A DNA stretch of 36,283 nt, from assembly GCF_001189365.1 (NCBI RefSeq), contig NZ_LFJJ01000032.1, positions 1 through 36,283 of the forward strand, written 5' to 3'. Below the pieces are notes generated by a model that saw only the letters and a program-made list of their open reading frames with translations, was not told the origin of the DNA and made no database searches. Made by a program: the position numbers and the translations under genes. This stretch comes from Candidatus Burkholderia verschuerenii. GTDB taxonomy: Bacteria; Pseudomonadota; Gammaproteobacteria; Burkholderiales; Burkholderiaceae. Below, one piece after another: positions 1-7,913 of the stretch (positions within the stretch are counted from its first letter, which is position 1; each line of letters starts with the position of its first letter).

Positions 1-72
1 AGCCTGTCCGCACTACACAACGTGCTGACGATTGCCTACTTCGATCGTCTTGGCATGCCTCGCCTCACATAA
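1..72 (+). CDS. C-terminal fragment of an unidentified protein
   Basis: The first frame is open from base 1 and ends at TAA (70-72). It gives the last 23 residues of a protein that begins outside the window, ending in YFDRLGMPRLT. The codon use is ordinary for this DNA. The fragment is too short for me to recognise a family. No gene follows on this strand until 1386, so this is the 3' end of a gene or operon. Confidence 0.45.
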   Translation, partial: SLSALHNVLTIAYFDRLGMPRLT

Positions 73-90
73 CCTCAACTTCCCGAACCG

Positions 91-148
91 CCCGGTGCGG
101 ACCCGCACGCCGGGTGGTGTGGCAGGGGACCGGCCAGCTTGCTGGCCG
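91..148. terminator. Two GC-rich hairpins between the fragment and the methyltransferase
   Basis: GTGCG (95-99) pairs with CGCAC (104-108), extended by CCCG/CGGG. CGGCCAGC (131-138) pairs with GCTGGCCG (141-148) across TT. Both lie between two convergent gene ends (72 and 161), so they could act as bidirectional transcription barriers. Neither has a clear T-run, so a canonical intrinsic terminator is not shown. Confidence 0.35.
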
Positions 149-160
149 CCCCTATGCCGA

Positions 161-1222
161 TCATGCCTGTGCCTGAAACACGAGATTGAACGGCGTTTCC
201 GTCGCGCGATGGAACCGCGTGAAGCCGCCCGCCGTCACCACGTTGCGCAAGCGCGCCTCGCCGGCTTGCGCGCCGAGCGCCATCTGCCCTTCCTGCGAAA
301 GCGATGCGCCCGTGCAGATCATCGTCGATGCCGAGTAGAACACGCGACCCACGGGATTGATATTGTCTTCGAGGCGATCGTTCGCGAACGGCTCGACGAT
401 CATCCACGAACCGTCCACATGAAGCGTTTCGCGCACATGCGCGGCGGCCGCGGTCGGATTGCCCATGTCGTGCAGACAATCGAAACAGGCGACGAGATCA
501 TAATCGCGGCCCGGATAATCCTGCGCGCTCGCCACCTCGAAGCTGACGCGATTCGCCACGCCAGCCTGCTCGGCCGCTTCGCGCGCATGTTCGATCGACG
601 GCTCGTGATAGTCGAAGCCGAAGAACGTCGCGTTCGGATACGCCTGCGCCATCAGGATCGTCGACGCGCCGTGGCCGCATCCGACATCGGCGACGCGCGC
701 GCCTTGCGTATCGAGCCGCGCCTGCATGCCATCGAGCGCGGGAATCCATTCAGCGACCAGATGCGCCGCATAGCCCGGCCGGAAGAAGCGCTCCGTGCCC
801 TTGAACAGCGACGGATGATGCATGTGCCAGCCCACGCCCAGACTTGTGCGAAACGCCGATTCGAGCTTCGGCAGCGCGCGGAACATGGCCTCGGCGCAAT
901 CGCAGAAACCGGGGATGAACGCGGGACTGCCGTCGACGGCGAAGCACATCGCCATTTCATTGCTGAGCCGATAACGCTGCGTGGCCGGATCGTAGTCGAC
1001 GAAGCCCGATGCCGCCTGCGCGCCGAGCCATTCGCGCACGTATCGCTCGCTGAGTTCCGTGCGATCGGCGAGCTCTTGCGAGGTGAGCCAGCCTTGTTCT
1101 GTCATTGCTTTATACAGACCGAGCCTGTCGCCGAGCGCGATCAGCGGAGCCGATGCCACCGCGCCGAATTCACCGACCATGCGCCCCATGAAGTCCTGCA
1201 CCTTCTGTTCGTCGAATTGCAT
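161..1222 (-). CDS. Class I SAM-dependent methyltransferase with N-terminal winged helix
   Basis: A 353-residue protein. The N-terminal part (about residues 20-90) reads like the winged-helix dimerisation domain of O-methyltransferase-like proteins (LADRTELSERYVREWL). A Rossmann methyltransferase domain follows, with motif I VADVGCGHG at about 177-185, the SAM glycine loop, and a downstream FDCLHDMG segment typical of motif IV. It resembles the Rv2258c-type family, whose substrates are mostly unknown. I chose the ATG at 1222 because GGAGG sits six bases upstream; the frame stays open further upstream but without such a site. The gene is divergent from the VOC gene at 1386, with about 160 bp between them. 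The substrate cannot be told from the sequence. Confidence 0.85.
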   Translation of the reverse strand: MQFDEQKVQDFMGRMVGEFGAVASAPLIALGDRLGLYKAMTEQGWLTSQELADRTELSERYVREWLGAQAASGFVDYDPATQRYRLSNEMAMCFAVDGSPAFIPGFCDCAEAMFRALPKLESAFRTSLGVGWHMHHPSLFKGTERFFRPGYAAHLVAEWIPALDGMQARLDTQGARVADVGCGHGASTILMAQAYPNATFFGFDYHEPSIEHAREAAEQAGVANRVSFEVASAQDYPGRDYDLVACFDCLHDMGNPTAAAAHVRETLHVDGSWMIVEPFANDRLEDNINPVGRVFYSASTMICTGASLSQEGQMALGAQAGEARLRNVVTAGGFTRFHRATETPFNLVFQAQA

Positions 1223-1385
1223 GATGCACCTCCGCGCCGAGAACAGATTCGATCGGACCGGGCCGATCGTGACAAGCGAAAGTATAGGTCGCAGAAAGGC
1301 GGATGTAGGCGCGAGTGTGTGCCCGCGCGCACTCGTCGCATCGTTTTGCACTACGATGAACGCTCACTTCGAGGAGACATCGCAC

Positions 1386-1799
1386 ATGACGATCAAGTCA
1401 CTCACGCGCGGTATCGATCATGTCGGGCTCACGGTTCGCGATCTGAACCAGACGCTCGATTTTTTCGTGAATTGCTTAGGCTGGAACAAGGTGGGCGAGA
1501 AGGCGGATTATCCGGCCGCGTTCGTATCGGACGGACATCTGCTGGTGACGTTGTGGCAGCTTAAAAACGAAAGCGATGCGGTGCCGTTCGATCGGCGTTC
1601 GAACGTCGGATTGCATCATCTCGCATTGCGCGTGGAGAGCGAAGCCGCGCTCGACGAGATGGCCGAGCGCATCGCGAAGTGGCCCGGCGCGAAGATCGAA
1701 TTCGCGCCTGAGTTGCTTGGAAAAGGGCCGAAGAAACACATGATGGTGTACGAACCGGGCGGCATTCGTCTGGAATTCGATTCCGCGCCGAGTGCTTGA
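1386..1799 (+). CDS. VOC (glyoxalase/dioxygenase superfamily) protein
   Basis: A 137-residue protein with one vicinal-oxygen-chelate domain. It opens with GIDHVGLTVRDLNQTLDFF, where His12 is the usual first metal ligand. The mid-protein NVGLHHLALRVES gives the second half, and MMVYEPGGIRLEFD ends with the usual metal-binding Glu strand. Members include glyoxalase I, dioxygenases and resistance proteins; nothing here picks one. GAGGAG at 1371-1376 supports the ATG at 1386; an in-frame ATG at 1356 is the alternative. It ends three bases short of the convergent DUF1272 gene. Confidence 0.85.
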   Translation: MTIKSLTRGIDHVGLTVRDLNQTLDFFVNCLGWNKVGEKADYPAAFVSDGHLLVTLWQLKNESDAVPFDRRSNVGLHHLALRVESEAALDEMAERIAKWPGAKIEFAPELLGKGPKKHMMVYEPGGIRLEFDSAPSA

Positions 1800-1802
1800 G
1801 CT

Positions 1803-2051
1803 TTAAGGTGCTTTTTCTTTGCAGGCGGCGTTGAACACGCGTCGCGTCGAGGCCGGAAACTTCTCCAGCTTGCCCTCCGGCCGACGCGGACGCGCGACGA
1901 GCTCGCCGCCGCAATTCGGGCGCACGCCCTTCAGCACGTTATCCATGCAGTCCCTGCAAAACGTGCATTCGAATGAACAGATGAATGCATCGGGCGAATG
2001 CGGCGGAAGGTCGGTATCGCAGCATTCGCAGCCGGGGCGTAGGTCGAGCAT
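1803..2051 (-). CDS. DUF1272 family cysteine-rich protein
   Basis: An 82-residue protein with the DUF1272 pattern: MLDLRPGCECCDTDLPPHSP near the N-terminus, then FICSFECTFCRDC and a late CGGE. The Cys pairs (CECC, C-x3-C-x2-C-x2-C) look like a small zinc-binding fold; the family's function is unknown. AGGAG precedes the ATG at a good distance. It lies 36 bp downstream of the small secreted-protein gene on the same strand and may be cotranscribed with it. The C-terminal 25 residues are basic and not conserved in the part I know. Confidence 0.85.
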   Translation of the reverse strand: MLDLRPGCECCDTDLPPHSPDAFICSFECTFCRDCMDNVLKGVRPNCGGELVARPRRPEGKLEKFPASTRRVFNAACKEKAP

Positions 2052-2087
2052 GGGCGTCTCCTGGTCTCAAGTAGAGCGCCCTCATTA

Positions 2088-2410
2088 TCACAAACCTTGC
2101 GCGCCGCCATTGGTGCCGGTCGAGCGGCGTTGCGAACTGCCGTCGTTGCCGTTCTCATGCCGCCCGAACCTTGCGTCGTGCCCATGCCGGACGCGCTCGT
2201 GCCGTTGCCGGAGCCGCCGTGCGCGGCTTGCCCCATGCCGCCGGCGGCCGCGCTTGCATCGGAACCGGATCGGCCGGGGCCGGATGGATTCACCGTCGTC
2301 GGGCCGTGGCTGGCGCCCGGTGTCGTCTGCTCGCCCGCGCCTTCGGCGAATGCGCCGCCGGCCAGGGTCAGTATCGAAAGGGCCAGCACGCATGTGCGGA
2401 TCGGTTTCAT
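2088..2410 (-). pseudogene. Small secreted Gly/Ser-rich protein gene, split by one frameshift
   Basis: The ATG at 2410 opens a clear signal peptide (MKPIRTCVLALSILTLAGGAF, cut near AFA-EG). A low-complexity Gly/Ser/Ala/Thr mature region with repeated GMG and GSG follows. After GSGGM the frame goes wrong: in the original frame it runs into Arg/Pro-rich nonsense and overlaps the next gene. The neighbouring frame instead gives NGNDGSSQRR, then STGTNGGAQGL, and stops at 2088, just before DUF1272. Adding one base near 2151-2158 restores a 107-residue protein. The function is unknown. The break could be a sequencing error or a real mutation. Confidence 0.65.
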
Positions 2411-2483
2411 CGCTCGTCTCCATGAGTCGTGGTCGATGTCTACCTTAGCGCAATACGCGTTCCGCGCAGACGTGCGTTTTGCC

Positions 2484-3191
2484 TCAGGCGGTTTCGTCGG
2501 CGAACAGGCGGCAATGCACGTTGCGCAGATGCGCGCGCATCGCGTTCTTCGCGGCGCGGGCATCGCGATTGAGGATCGCCTCGCCGATCTTCCGATGATC
2601 CGCGTTCATCGCGATCGGAATATCGGCGTCGGCGTAGAAGGTTTCGAGGTGCGTGAACATCGGGCTATAGCGCTTGTTCCACAGCACCGTCATCACTTCG
2701 GTCAACACGGGATTGCCGGTCATGTCGCTGATATGGAGATGGAAGCGCTTGTCTTCATCGAGAAACGCCGCGTTGTGCACCGATTGCGTTTCCAGTTTGT
2801 CGATGATGCGCGTTAGCGCCCGGCGCTGCTTGTCGGTGCCGTGCCGGGCCGCCAGCGCCGCGATTTTGCCTTCGATCAACGCGCGTGCCGACAGCAGATC
2901 CGCCGCGCTGAATTCCGCCTCGCCCGATGGCTCCGCACGCGCCGCCTCCGGCTCTCGCACGAATACGCCGGTGCCCGTGCGAATCTCGACGCGGCCCGCG
3001 ATTTCCATCGCGATCAGCGCCTCGCGCACCGACGATCGGCCCACGCCGAGTTGCTTCGCGAGATCGCGCTCGGCCGGCAAGGCCTGTCCGGGCGCGTAGG
3101 TGCCGTCCTCGATCAGCGCGATCAGCAGGCTCGAAATCTTCTGATAGAGACGCTCGGACTTGAGGCTCGGCAGGTCCATCGGCAGGTTCAT
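2484..3191 (-). CDS. FadR-subfamily GntR transcriptional regulator
   Basis: A 235-residue protein. The winged helix-turn-helix covers about residues 12-78, with the GntR signature PAERDLAKQLGVGRSSVREA and the wing GTGVFV. An FCD ligand-binding domain covers about 95-225, with the usual Asp and His metal/effector-binding positions (RFHLHISDMTGNPVL, NADHRKIGEAI). FadR-type regulators respond to small acids and sugars. It is divergent from the ABC sugar operon across a 235-bp region holding a promoter and paired operator candidates, so it probably represses that operon until a ligand binds. AAGGA lies about eight bases before the ATG at 3191; a longer in-frame start at 3242 would overlap the putative promoter. 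Confidence 0.88.
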   Translation of the reverse strand: MNLPMDLPSLKSERLYQKISSLLIALIEDGTYAPGQALPAERDLAKQLGVGRSSVREALIAMEIAGRVEIRTGTGVFVREPEAARAEPSGEAEFSAADLLSARALIEGKIAALAARHGTDKQRRALTRIIDKLETQSVHNAAFLDEDKRFHLHISDMTGNPVLTEVMTVLWNKRYSPMFTHLETFYADADIPIAMNADHRKIGEAILNRDARAAKNAMRAHLRNVHCRLFADETA

Positions 3192-3223
3192 TCGCGCGTC
3201 CTTTACACGTTCCGTTAATCGAA

Positions 3224-3252
3224 TTGCACGACGCCAAGGCAATCGTTATACT
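3224..3252 (+). promoter_or_regulatory. Sigma-70 promoter of the sugar ABC operon
   Basis: TTGCAC (3224-3229) and TATACT (3247-3252) are separated by 17 bases. Transcription would start near 3259 and leave a leader of about 170 bases before the binding-protein ATG at 3427. It lies in the divergent region between the GntR gene and the operon. Confidence 0.6.
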
Positions 3253-3267
3253 GCCTCGGCGGTCCGG

Positions 3268-3295
3268 TGGCCTGACCACTGCAATTGGCCTGACC
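3268..3295. promoter_or_regulatory. Two direct-repeat operator candidates for the GntR regulator
   Basis: TGGCCTGACC occurs at 3268-3277 and again at 3286-3295, 18 bases start to start. The first copy is part of GTGG-N5-CCAC, the short inverted repeat common for FadR-subfamily regulators. The repeats lie just past the predicted start point, a position where a bound protein would block transcription. Confidence 0.5.
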
Positions 3296-3426
3296 GCACG
3301 GCATTCGAAGCATCCTGAAAGCATAGCATCGGCGTTTTTGCCGCTGCGCTTGCGACGAGACGCGGAATTTTTGCGCCTCGGGCACCACTGTTCGATCGAT
3401 AAAAATCAAAGAAACAGGAGACAGGC

Positions 3427-4455
3427 ATGTTCCGCAGAGGAATGCAGCTCAGGGCCGCGTGCGCACTCGCATCGTGCATGATCGCGAGCGTCGCGCACGC
3501 GCAAGTCGCCACCGGCGATACGTCGGGCAAGAAGATCGCGCTTTCCAACAGCTTCGCGGGCAACGCGTGGCGGCAGTCGATGTTGAAGAGCTGGAACGGC
3601 GTCTCGCAACAGGCCGTCGCCGATAAGAAAGTGGCCGCCGCGCCCGCCTTCACGACCGCCGAGAATCAGGTCACCGAGCAGGCGCAGCAGGTGCAGAACC
3701 TCATCCTGCAAGGCTATAACGCGATCGTCATCGACGCCGTGTCGCCGACCGCGCTCAACGGTACCATCAAGCAGGCGGGCGTGGTGGTCGTGTCGTTCGA
3801 CGGCATCGTCGACGAGCCGTGTGCGTATCGCGTGAACTTCGATTTCAAGGGCTGGGCGGAGCAGGGCGTCGACTATCTGGCGCAGCGTCTGAACGGCAAG
3901 GGCAATATTCTCGAAGTGCGCGGCGTGGCGGGCATTTCCGTCGACAACCTCATGCATGAAGGCGTGCTCGAAGGGATGAAAAAATATCCCGGCATGAAGC
4001 TCGTCGGCTCCGTGAATGGCGACTGGACGCAATCGGTCGCGCAGAAGGCGGTGGAGGGCATTCTGCCGACGCTGCCGAAAGTCGATGGCGTCGCCGCGAT
4101 CGAAGGCGAGATGTCCTTCGGCATCGCGCAGGCGTTCAAGGCGGCCAATCGCTCCGCGCCGCCGATGATCATCGGCAGCACCTATCCCGAACTGCAATGG
4201 TGGAACGAGCAGACGAAGAGCGGCTATCAGTCGCGTTCGCTGTCGAATCCGCCGGGCGCGGTGTCGTTCGCGTTCTGGGTCGCGCAGCAAGTGCTCGCGG
4301 GCAAGAAGATCCCGAAAGACGTGACGATCAACGTGCCGCTGCTGGCGATCTCGCAGCAGGAGTTGCCCGCCAAGCTCGCGGCCATGCCGCCGGGCGGTAT
4401 CGCGGATGTGACCTACACGCTGCCGCAAACGGTCGCGCTGCTCGACAAGAAGTAA
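3427..4455 (+). CDS. Sugar ABC transporter periplasmic substrate-binding protein (copy 1)
   Basis: A 342-residue protein with a signal peptide cut after ASVAHA. The Periplasmic_Binding_4 (ribose/galactose-binding type) fold follows: IALSNSFAGNAWRQSMLKSW, VQNLILQGYNAIVIDAVSPT, then the second lobe with GDWTQSVAQKAVEGIL. It would deliver a sugar or sugar derivative to the permeases encoded downstream. It is clearly paralogous to the binding protein at 8839-9852. Relative to that copy it lacks three residues after IKQA, in the strand leading to VVSFDG; the copy at 8839 has CGAG there. The loss is a clean 9-base deletion and may affect folding or binding. AGGAG about nine bases upstream (3416-3420) supports the ATG at 3427. 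Confidence 0.88.
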   Translation: MFRRGMQLRAACALASCMIASVAHAQVATGDTSGKKIALSNSFAGNAWRQSMLKSWNGVSQQAVADKKVAAAPAFTTAENQVTEQAQQVQNLILQGYNAIVIDAVSPTALNGTIKQAGVVVVSFDGIVDEPCAYRVNFDFKGWAEQGVDYLAQRLNGKGNILEVRGVAGISVDNLMHEGVLEGMKKYPGMKLVGSVNGDWTQSVAQKAVEGILPTLPKVDGVAAIEGEMSFGIAQAFKAANRSAPPMIIGSTYPELQWWNEQTKSGYQSRSLSNPPGAVSFAFWVAQQVLAGKKIPKDVTINVPLLAISQQELPAKLAAMPPGGIADVTYTLPQTVALLDKK

Positions 4456-4484
4456 ATCGCATCGTTGCACATGGAGGCATGTGG

Positions 4485-5966
4485 ATGAGCGCAACACTCA
4501 CGAATGACGCACGCGCCGCGCTGATCCGCTTCGAAGGTATCGGCAAGACCTTCAGGCGCGTGCGCGCGTTGAACGATATCGACTTCGCGTTCCTGCAGGG
4601 CGAATGCGTCGGCATCGCGGGACACAACGGCGCGGGCAAATCCACGCTGATGGCCGTGCTCGCGGGCGTCTATGCGCCGACGCAAGGCAGCATCGAAGTC
4701 GATGGCCGCGCCGCGCCCCACTACGACGCCAACGCCGCCCGCGATGCCGGCGTGCGCTGCGTGTTCCAGGAACTGTCGCTGTGCGCGAATCTGTCGGTCG
4801 CGGAGAACATGTGCGTCGTGCATCCGCAATTGCGCGGACGCGGCTGGCGCAGGCGCACGACGCAACTAATGCGCGACAAGCTCGAAGAGATCTTTCCCGG
4901 CAACGGACTGAAGGGCAACGAACTCGTCTCCGATCTCACGCTCACGCAGCAGCAGATGGTGGAAATCGCGCGCGGCTTCACGGTGACGGATACGCCCGTG
5001 CGCCTCGTGATTCTCGACGAACCGACTTCATCGCTCGACGCGCACACCGCCGATCAACTGCTCGCGTTCGTGCGCAAGGCAGCCGAGCGCGGCATTACGT
5101 GTTTGCTCATCACGCATATGCTCGGCGAGATCGAACGCGTGGCGGATCGCGTGATGGTGATGCGCGATGGCGGTATCGTCGGCGTGTTGCCGCGCGAGCA
5201 ATCGAAGCGCGAACTGATCATTCAGGCGATGGGCCAGCATCTCGAAGCCGACAAGACGCCGTCGCAAGCGCGCGTCAGAAGCGAGCGCGGCAACGAGCGG
5301 CATTATCGATGGAACGTCGGCGCGAAAAAGCATACGCAGATCGAAGCCGCGCGCGGTGAAATCGTCGGCTTCGCGGGACTCGCGGGGCAAGGACAAACCG
5401 AAGCGCTCTTGTCGATCTACGAAGCCGCGACGACACGCGGACAAGGCCGCGCCAAAGTGCCCTTCGTCGCGGGCGATCGCGGACGCGACGGCGTGTTTCC
5501 CGTCTGGTCGATCGCGCAGAATCTCGACTTGCGCTGGCTGTTCGGCGGCGATAAAGCGAAACGCGGTCTCGTCGATTTCGCGGCGGCGCGCGAGGTGGTC
5601 GAAGCGTGGCGCGTGAAGATCGGCATACGCAGCGCATCGATGAACGCGGGCATTCTGTCGCTCTCGGGCGGCAATCAGCAGAAGGTGCTGTTCGCGCGCG
5701 CGCTCGCATCCGACGCCGATCTCATCCTGATGGACGATCCCACGCGCGGCGTCGATGTCGGCACCAAGCGCGATATCTATCAGCTCGTTCACGACGAAGC
5801 CGCGAAGGGCTGCACCTTCATCTGGTACACGACCGAAAACGAGGAACTGTCGCACTGCGACCGCACGTACGTGTTCCGCTCGGCCGCCGTCACGCGCGTG
5901 CTGAACGCCGACGAATGCACGGAAGACGCGCTGCTCGCGGCGAGTTTCGAGGAGCAAGCCGCATGA
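4485..5966 (+). CDS. Sugar ABC transporter ATP-binding protein (double-domain, RbsA/MglA type)
   Basis: A 493-residue protein with two fused ABC domains, the usual length for the CUT2 family. Domain 1 has Walker A GHNGAGKST (46-54), Walker B VILDEPTSSLD around 175-185 and a degenerate signature (LTLTQQQM, 151-158). Domain 2 has a P-loop without the lysine (GLAGQGQTE, 298-306), a good signature LSGGNQQK (393-400) and MDDPTRGVD with Asp in place of the catalytic Glu. This asymmetry is normal for RbsA-like ATPases. GGAGG (4473-4477) favours the ATG at 4485 over the one at 4479. The stop overlaps the next start (ATGA at 5963-5966), indicating translational coupling to the permease. Confidence 0.92.
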   Translation: MSATLTNDARAALIRFEGIGKTFRRVRALNDIDFAFLQGECVGIAGHNGAGKSTLMAVLAGVYAPTQGSIEVDGRAAPHYDANAARDAGVRCVFQELSLCANLSVAENMCVVHPQLRGRGWRRRTTQLMRDKLEEIFPGNGLKGNELVSDLTLTQQQMVEIARGFTVTDTPVRLVILDEPTSSLDAHTADQLLAFVRKAAERGITCLLITHMLGEIERVADRVMVMRDGGIVGVLPREQSKRELIIQAMGQHLEADKTPSQARVRSERGNERHYRWNVGAKKHTQIEAARGEIVGFAGLAGQGQTEALLSIYEAATTRGQGRAKVPFVAGDRGRDGVFPVWSIAQNLDLRWLFGGDKAKRGLVDFAAAREVVEAWRVKIGIRSASMNAGILSLSGGNQQKVLFARALASDADLILMDDPTRGVDVGTKRDIYQLVHDEAAKGCTFIWYTTENEELSHCDRTYVFRSAAVTRVLNADECTEDALLAASFEEQAA

Positions 5967-6898
5967 GTCTCGCGATCACACAAGGGCGTTTGCGCGCCGC
6001 GTTGCCCGCTATTTCGCTGGTCGCGGTGCTGGTGCCGATCCTCGTCATGCAGCCTGCGGTGATGAGCTATTTCGGCTCGAACCTGCTGCTCAATCTCGCC
6101 GTGCCCATCGTGCTCGCGACGCTCGCGCAACTCGCGATCATCACCGTCAACGATCTCGATCTTTCCATCGGGCCGTTCGTCAGTCTGGTCGCGTGCATCG
6201 GCGCGACGCTGCTGGTCAAGCAGCCGTGGCTCGGCGCGCTCGCGCTGGTCGGCTGCGTGCTCGCGTATGCGGCGGTCGGCGCGCTGATCGAATTGCGGCA
6301 GATTCCGTCGATCGTCGTGACGCTCGGGCTGTCGTTCATCTGGAGCGGACTTGTCATCGTGCTGTTGCCGTCGCCCGGCGGCACGAGTCCGACGTGGCTC
6401 GGCGCGGTCATGAGCTATCAGACGCCGTTTATCGCCGCGCCGATCGTGTGGTCGGTGGTGATCGCGATCGTCGGCCATCTGCTGTTGATGCGTTCGTCCG
6501 CCGGCGTGCGGGTTCGCGGCTCGGGCGGCAATCCGCGCGCGATGCGTCGCTTCGGCTGGTCGCTGGTGCGCAGCAAGGCGACCTTGTACGGCGTCGCGGG
6601 CGTGTTTGGCGTGCTGTCGGGTCTGTCGCTGCTCGGCCTCACGACTTCCGCCGATGCGAAACTCGCGCTGCGTTACACCTTGCTGTCGATTGCCGCGGTG
6701 ATTCTGGGCGGCGGCGAATTCATCGGCGGACGCGTGTCGGTGATCGGCGCGGTGCTCGGCGCGATCACGCTGACGCTGGCGGCATCGTTTCTCGCGTTCC
6801 TCAATATCTCGGCGGACTGGCAAGTCGGCATGCAGGGCGCGATTCTCATCGTCGTGCTGTCGCTGCGCGTTCTGCTGCAACGCGGAGAACGCCGATGA
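5963..6898 (+). CDS. Sugar ABC transporter permease 1
   Basis: A 311-residue BPD_transp_2 permease with about eight to ten hydrophobic segments. The conserved NDLDLSIGPFVSL segment and the later GGGEFIGGRVSVIGAVLGA loop match the RbsC-type family, where the latter contacts the ATPase. It forms the inner-membrane channel with permease 2. Its ATG overlaps the ATPase stop and its own stop overlaps the next ATG, so the three genes are a tightly coupled unit. Confidence 0.9.
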   Translation: MSLAITQGRLRAALPAISLVAVLVPILVMQPAVMSYFGSNLLLNLAVPIVLATLAQLAIITVNDLDLSIGPFVSLVACIGATLLVKQPWLGALALVGCVLAYAAVGALIELRQIPSIVVTLGLSFIWSGLVIVLLPSPGGTSPTWLGAVMSYQTPFIAAPIVWSVVIAIVGHLLLMRSSAGVRVRGSGGNPRAMRRFGWSLVRSKATLYGVAGVFGVLSGLSLLGLTTSADAKLALRYTLLSIAAVILGGGEFIGGRVSVIGAVLGAITLTLAASFLAFLNISADWQVGMQGAILIVVLSLRVLLQRGERR

Positions 6899-7893
6899 CT
6901 CAGCATACTTCGAGCGAGCCTATCGTGAACGAGAACGGCAACGCCAACGTCGGCGCATGGACGCGTCTGAAGAGCATTCAGGCGCCGTGGGCCTGGTCGT
7001 TCGTCGGCGCGGTGCTGGTGTGGTTCGCGATCGTCGCGATCTTCGGCTTCGGCATCGCGAGCAATGTCGCGCAGACGGCGCTGACCTACGGCGTCTTCAT
7101 GGTGCTGGTCGGTCTCGGGCAGATGCTCGTCATCACGTCGGGCGTCGGCAATATCGACTTGTCGGTGCCGTCGACGATCGCGCTCGCGGGCGTCGTCGGC
7201 ATGCATGTGATGCGCAGCGCCAACGCCGATATCGCGCTCGGTATCCTCGCGGTGCTCGGTATCGGCATCGCGGTGGGCGTGGCGAATTACGCGCTGATTC
7301 GTCTGCTGCGCATTCCGCCGATCATCGCGACGCTGTCGTCGAGCTTCATCATCCAGTCGGTGGCGATCACGCAGGGACGGCAGCTTCCGCCGCCGCCCGC
7401 GCTCGGCGCGTTCGCAACGGATCGCCTGCTTGGCGTGCCGTATATCGCGCTCGTCGCGCTGGTGTTGTCGTTTCTGCTCGCGGTGCTGCTGCATCGCGCG
7501 GTGTATGGGCGCAGGCTGTCGGCGATCGGACAAAACTCGCGCGCGGCATGGCTCGCGGGCGTGGACGTGCATCGCACGCGCTGTCTCGCCTATGTGATGT
7601 CGTCGATGATCGCCGCGATCACCGCGTTGTTGCTTGCCGCGGTATCGGGCGGTGCGTCGCTCGATATGGGCGTCGAGTACATGCTGATCTCGATTGCGGT
7701 CGTCGTGATCGGCGGCACGCTCGTGACGGGCGGCAAGCCGACGATCACCGGCGTGTGGGGCGCGTCGATGTTCCTGTTTCTCACCAACGCCGTGCTCAAC
7801 GCGGTCGGCGCGGATGCGGGCGTGCGCTCCATCGTCTACGGCGTGCTGATCATTGCGGTGACGGTCGCGGCGGGCGGCAAGGCCATGCGTTAA
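6895..7893 (+). CDS. Sugar ABC transporter permease 2
   Basis: A 332-residue BPD_transp_2 permease. A hydrophilic N-terminal tail of about 25 residues precedes the membrane helices. SGVGNIDLSVPSTIALAGVV is the counterpart of the NDLDLS segment in permease 1, and GGTLVTGGKPTITGVWGA matches the ATPase-contact loop. The pair therefore probably forms a heterodimeric pore, which is less usual than the RbsC homodimer but known in this family. The ATG at 6895 overlaps the stop of permease 1. Confidence 0.9.
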   Translation: MTQHTSSEPIVNENGNANVGAWTRLKSIQAPWAWSFVGAVLVWFAIVAIFGFGIASNVAQTALTYGVFMVLVGLGQMLVITSGVGNIDLSVPSTIALAGVVGMHVMRSANADIALGILAVLGIGIAVGVANYALIRLLRIPPIIATLSSSFIIQSVAITQGRQLPPPPALGAFATDRLLGVPYIALVALVLSFLLAVLLHRAVYGRRLSAIGQNSRAAWLAGVDVHRTRCLAYVMSSMIAAITALLLAAVSGGASLDMGVEYMLISIAVVVIGGTLVTGGKPTITGVWGASMFLFLTNAVLNAVGADAGVRSIVYGVLIIAVTVAAGGKAMR

Positions 7894-7913
7894 TCCCGAA
7901 CGGAAAACACGAT

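Noticed and set aside
32..1564. A 510-residue open frame on the + strand
   Set aside because: It is antisense to the methyltransferase. It is Arg/His/Ala-rich in the way third-position GC shadows are, and the methyltransferase has a clear family and ribosome-binding site.
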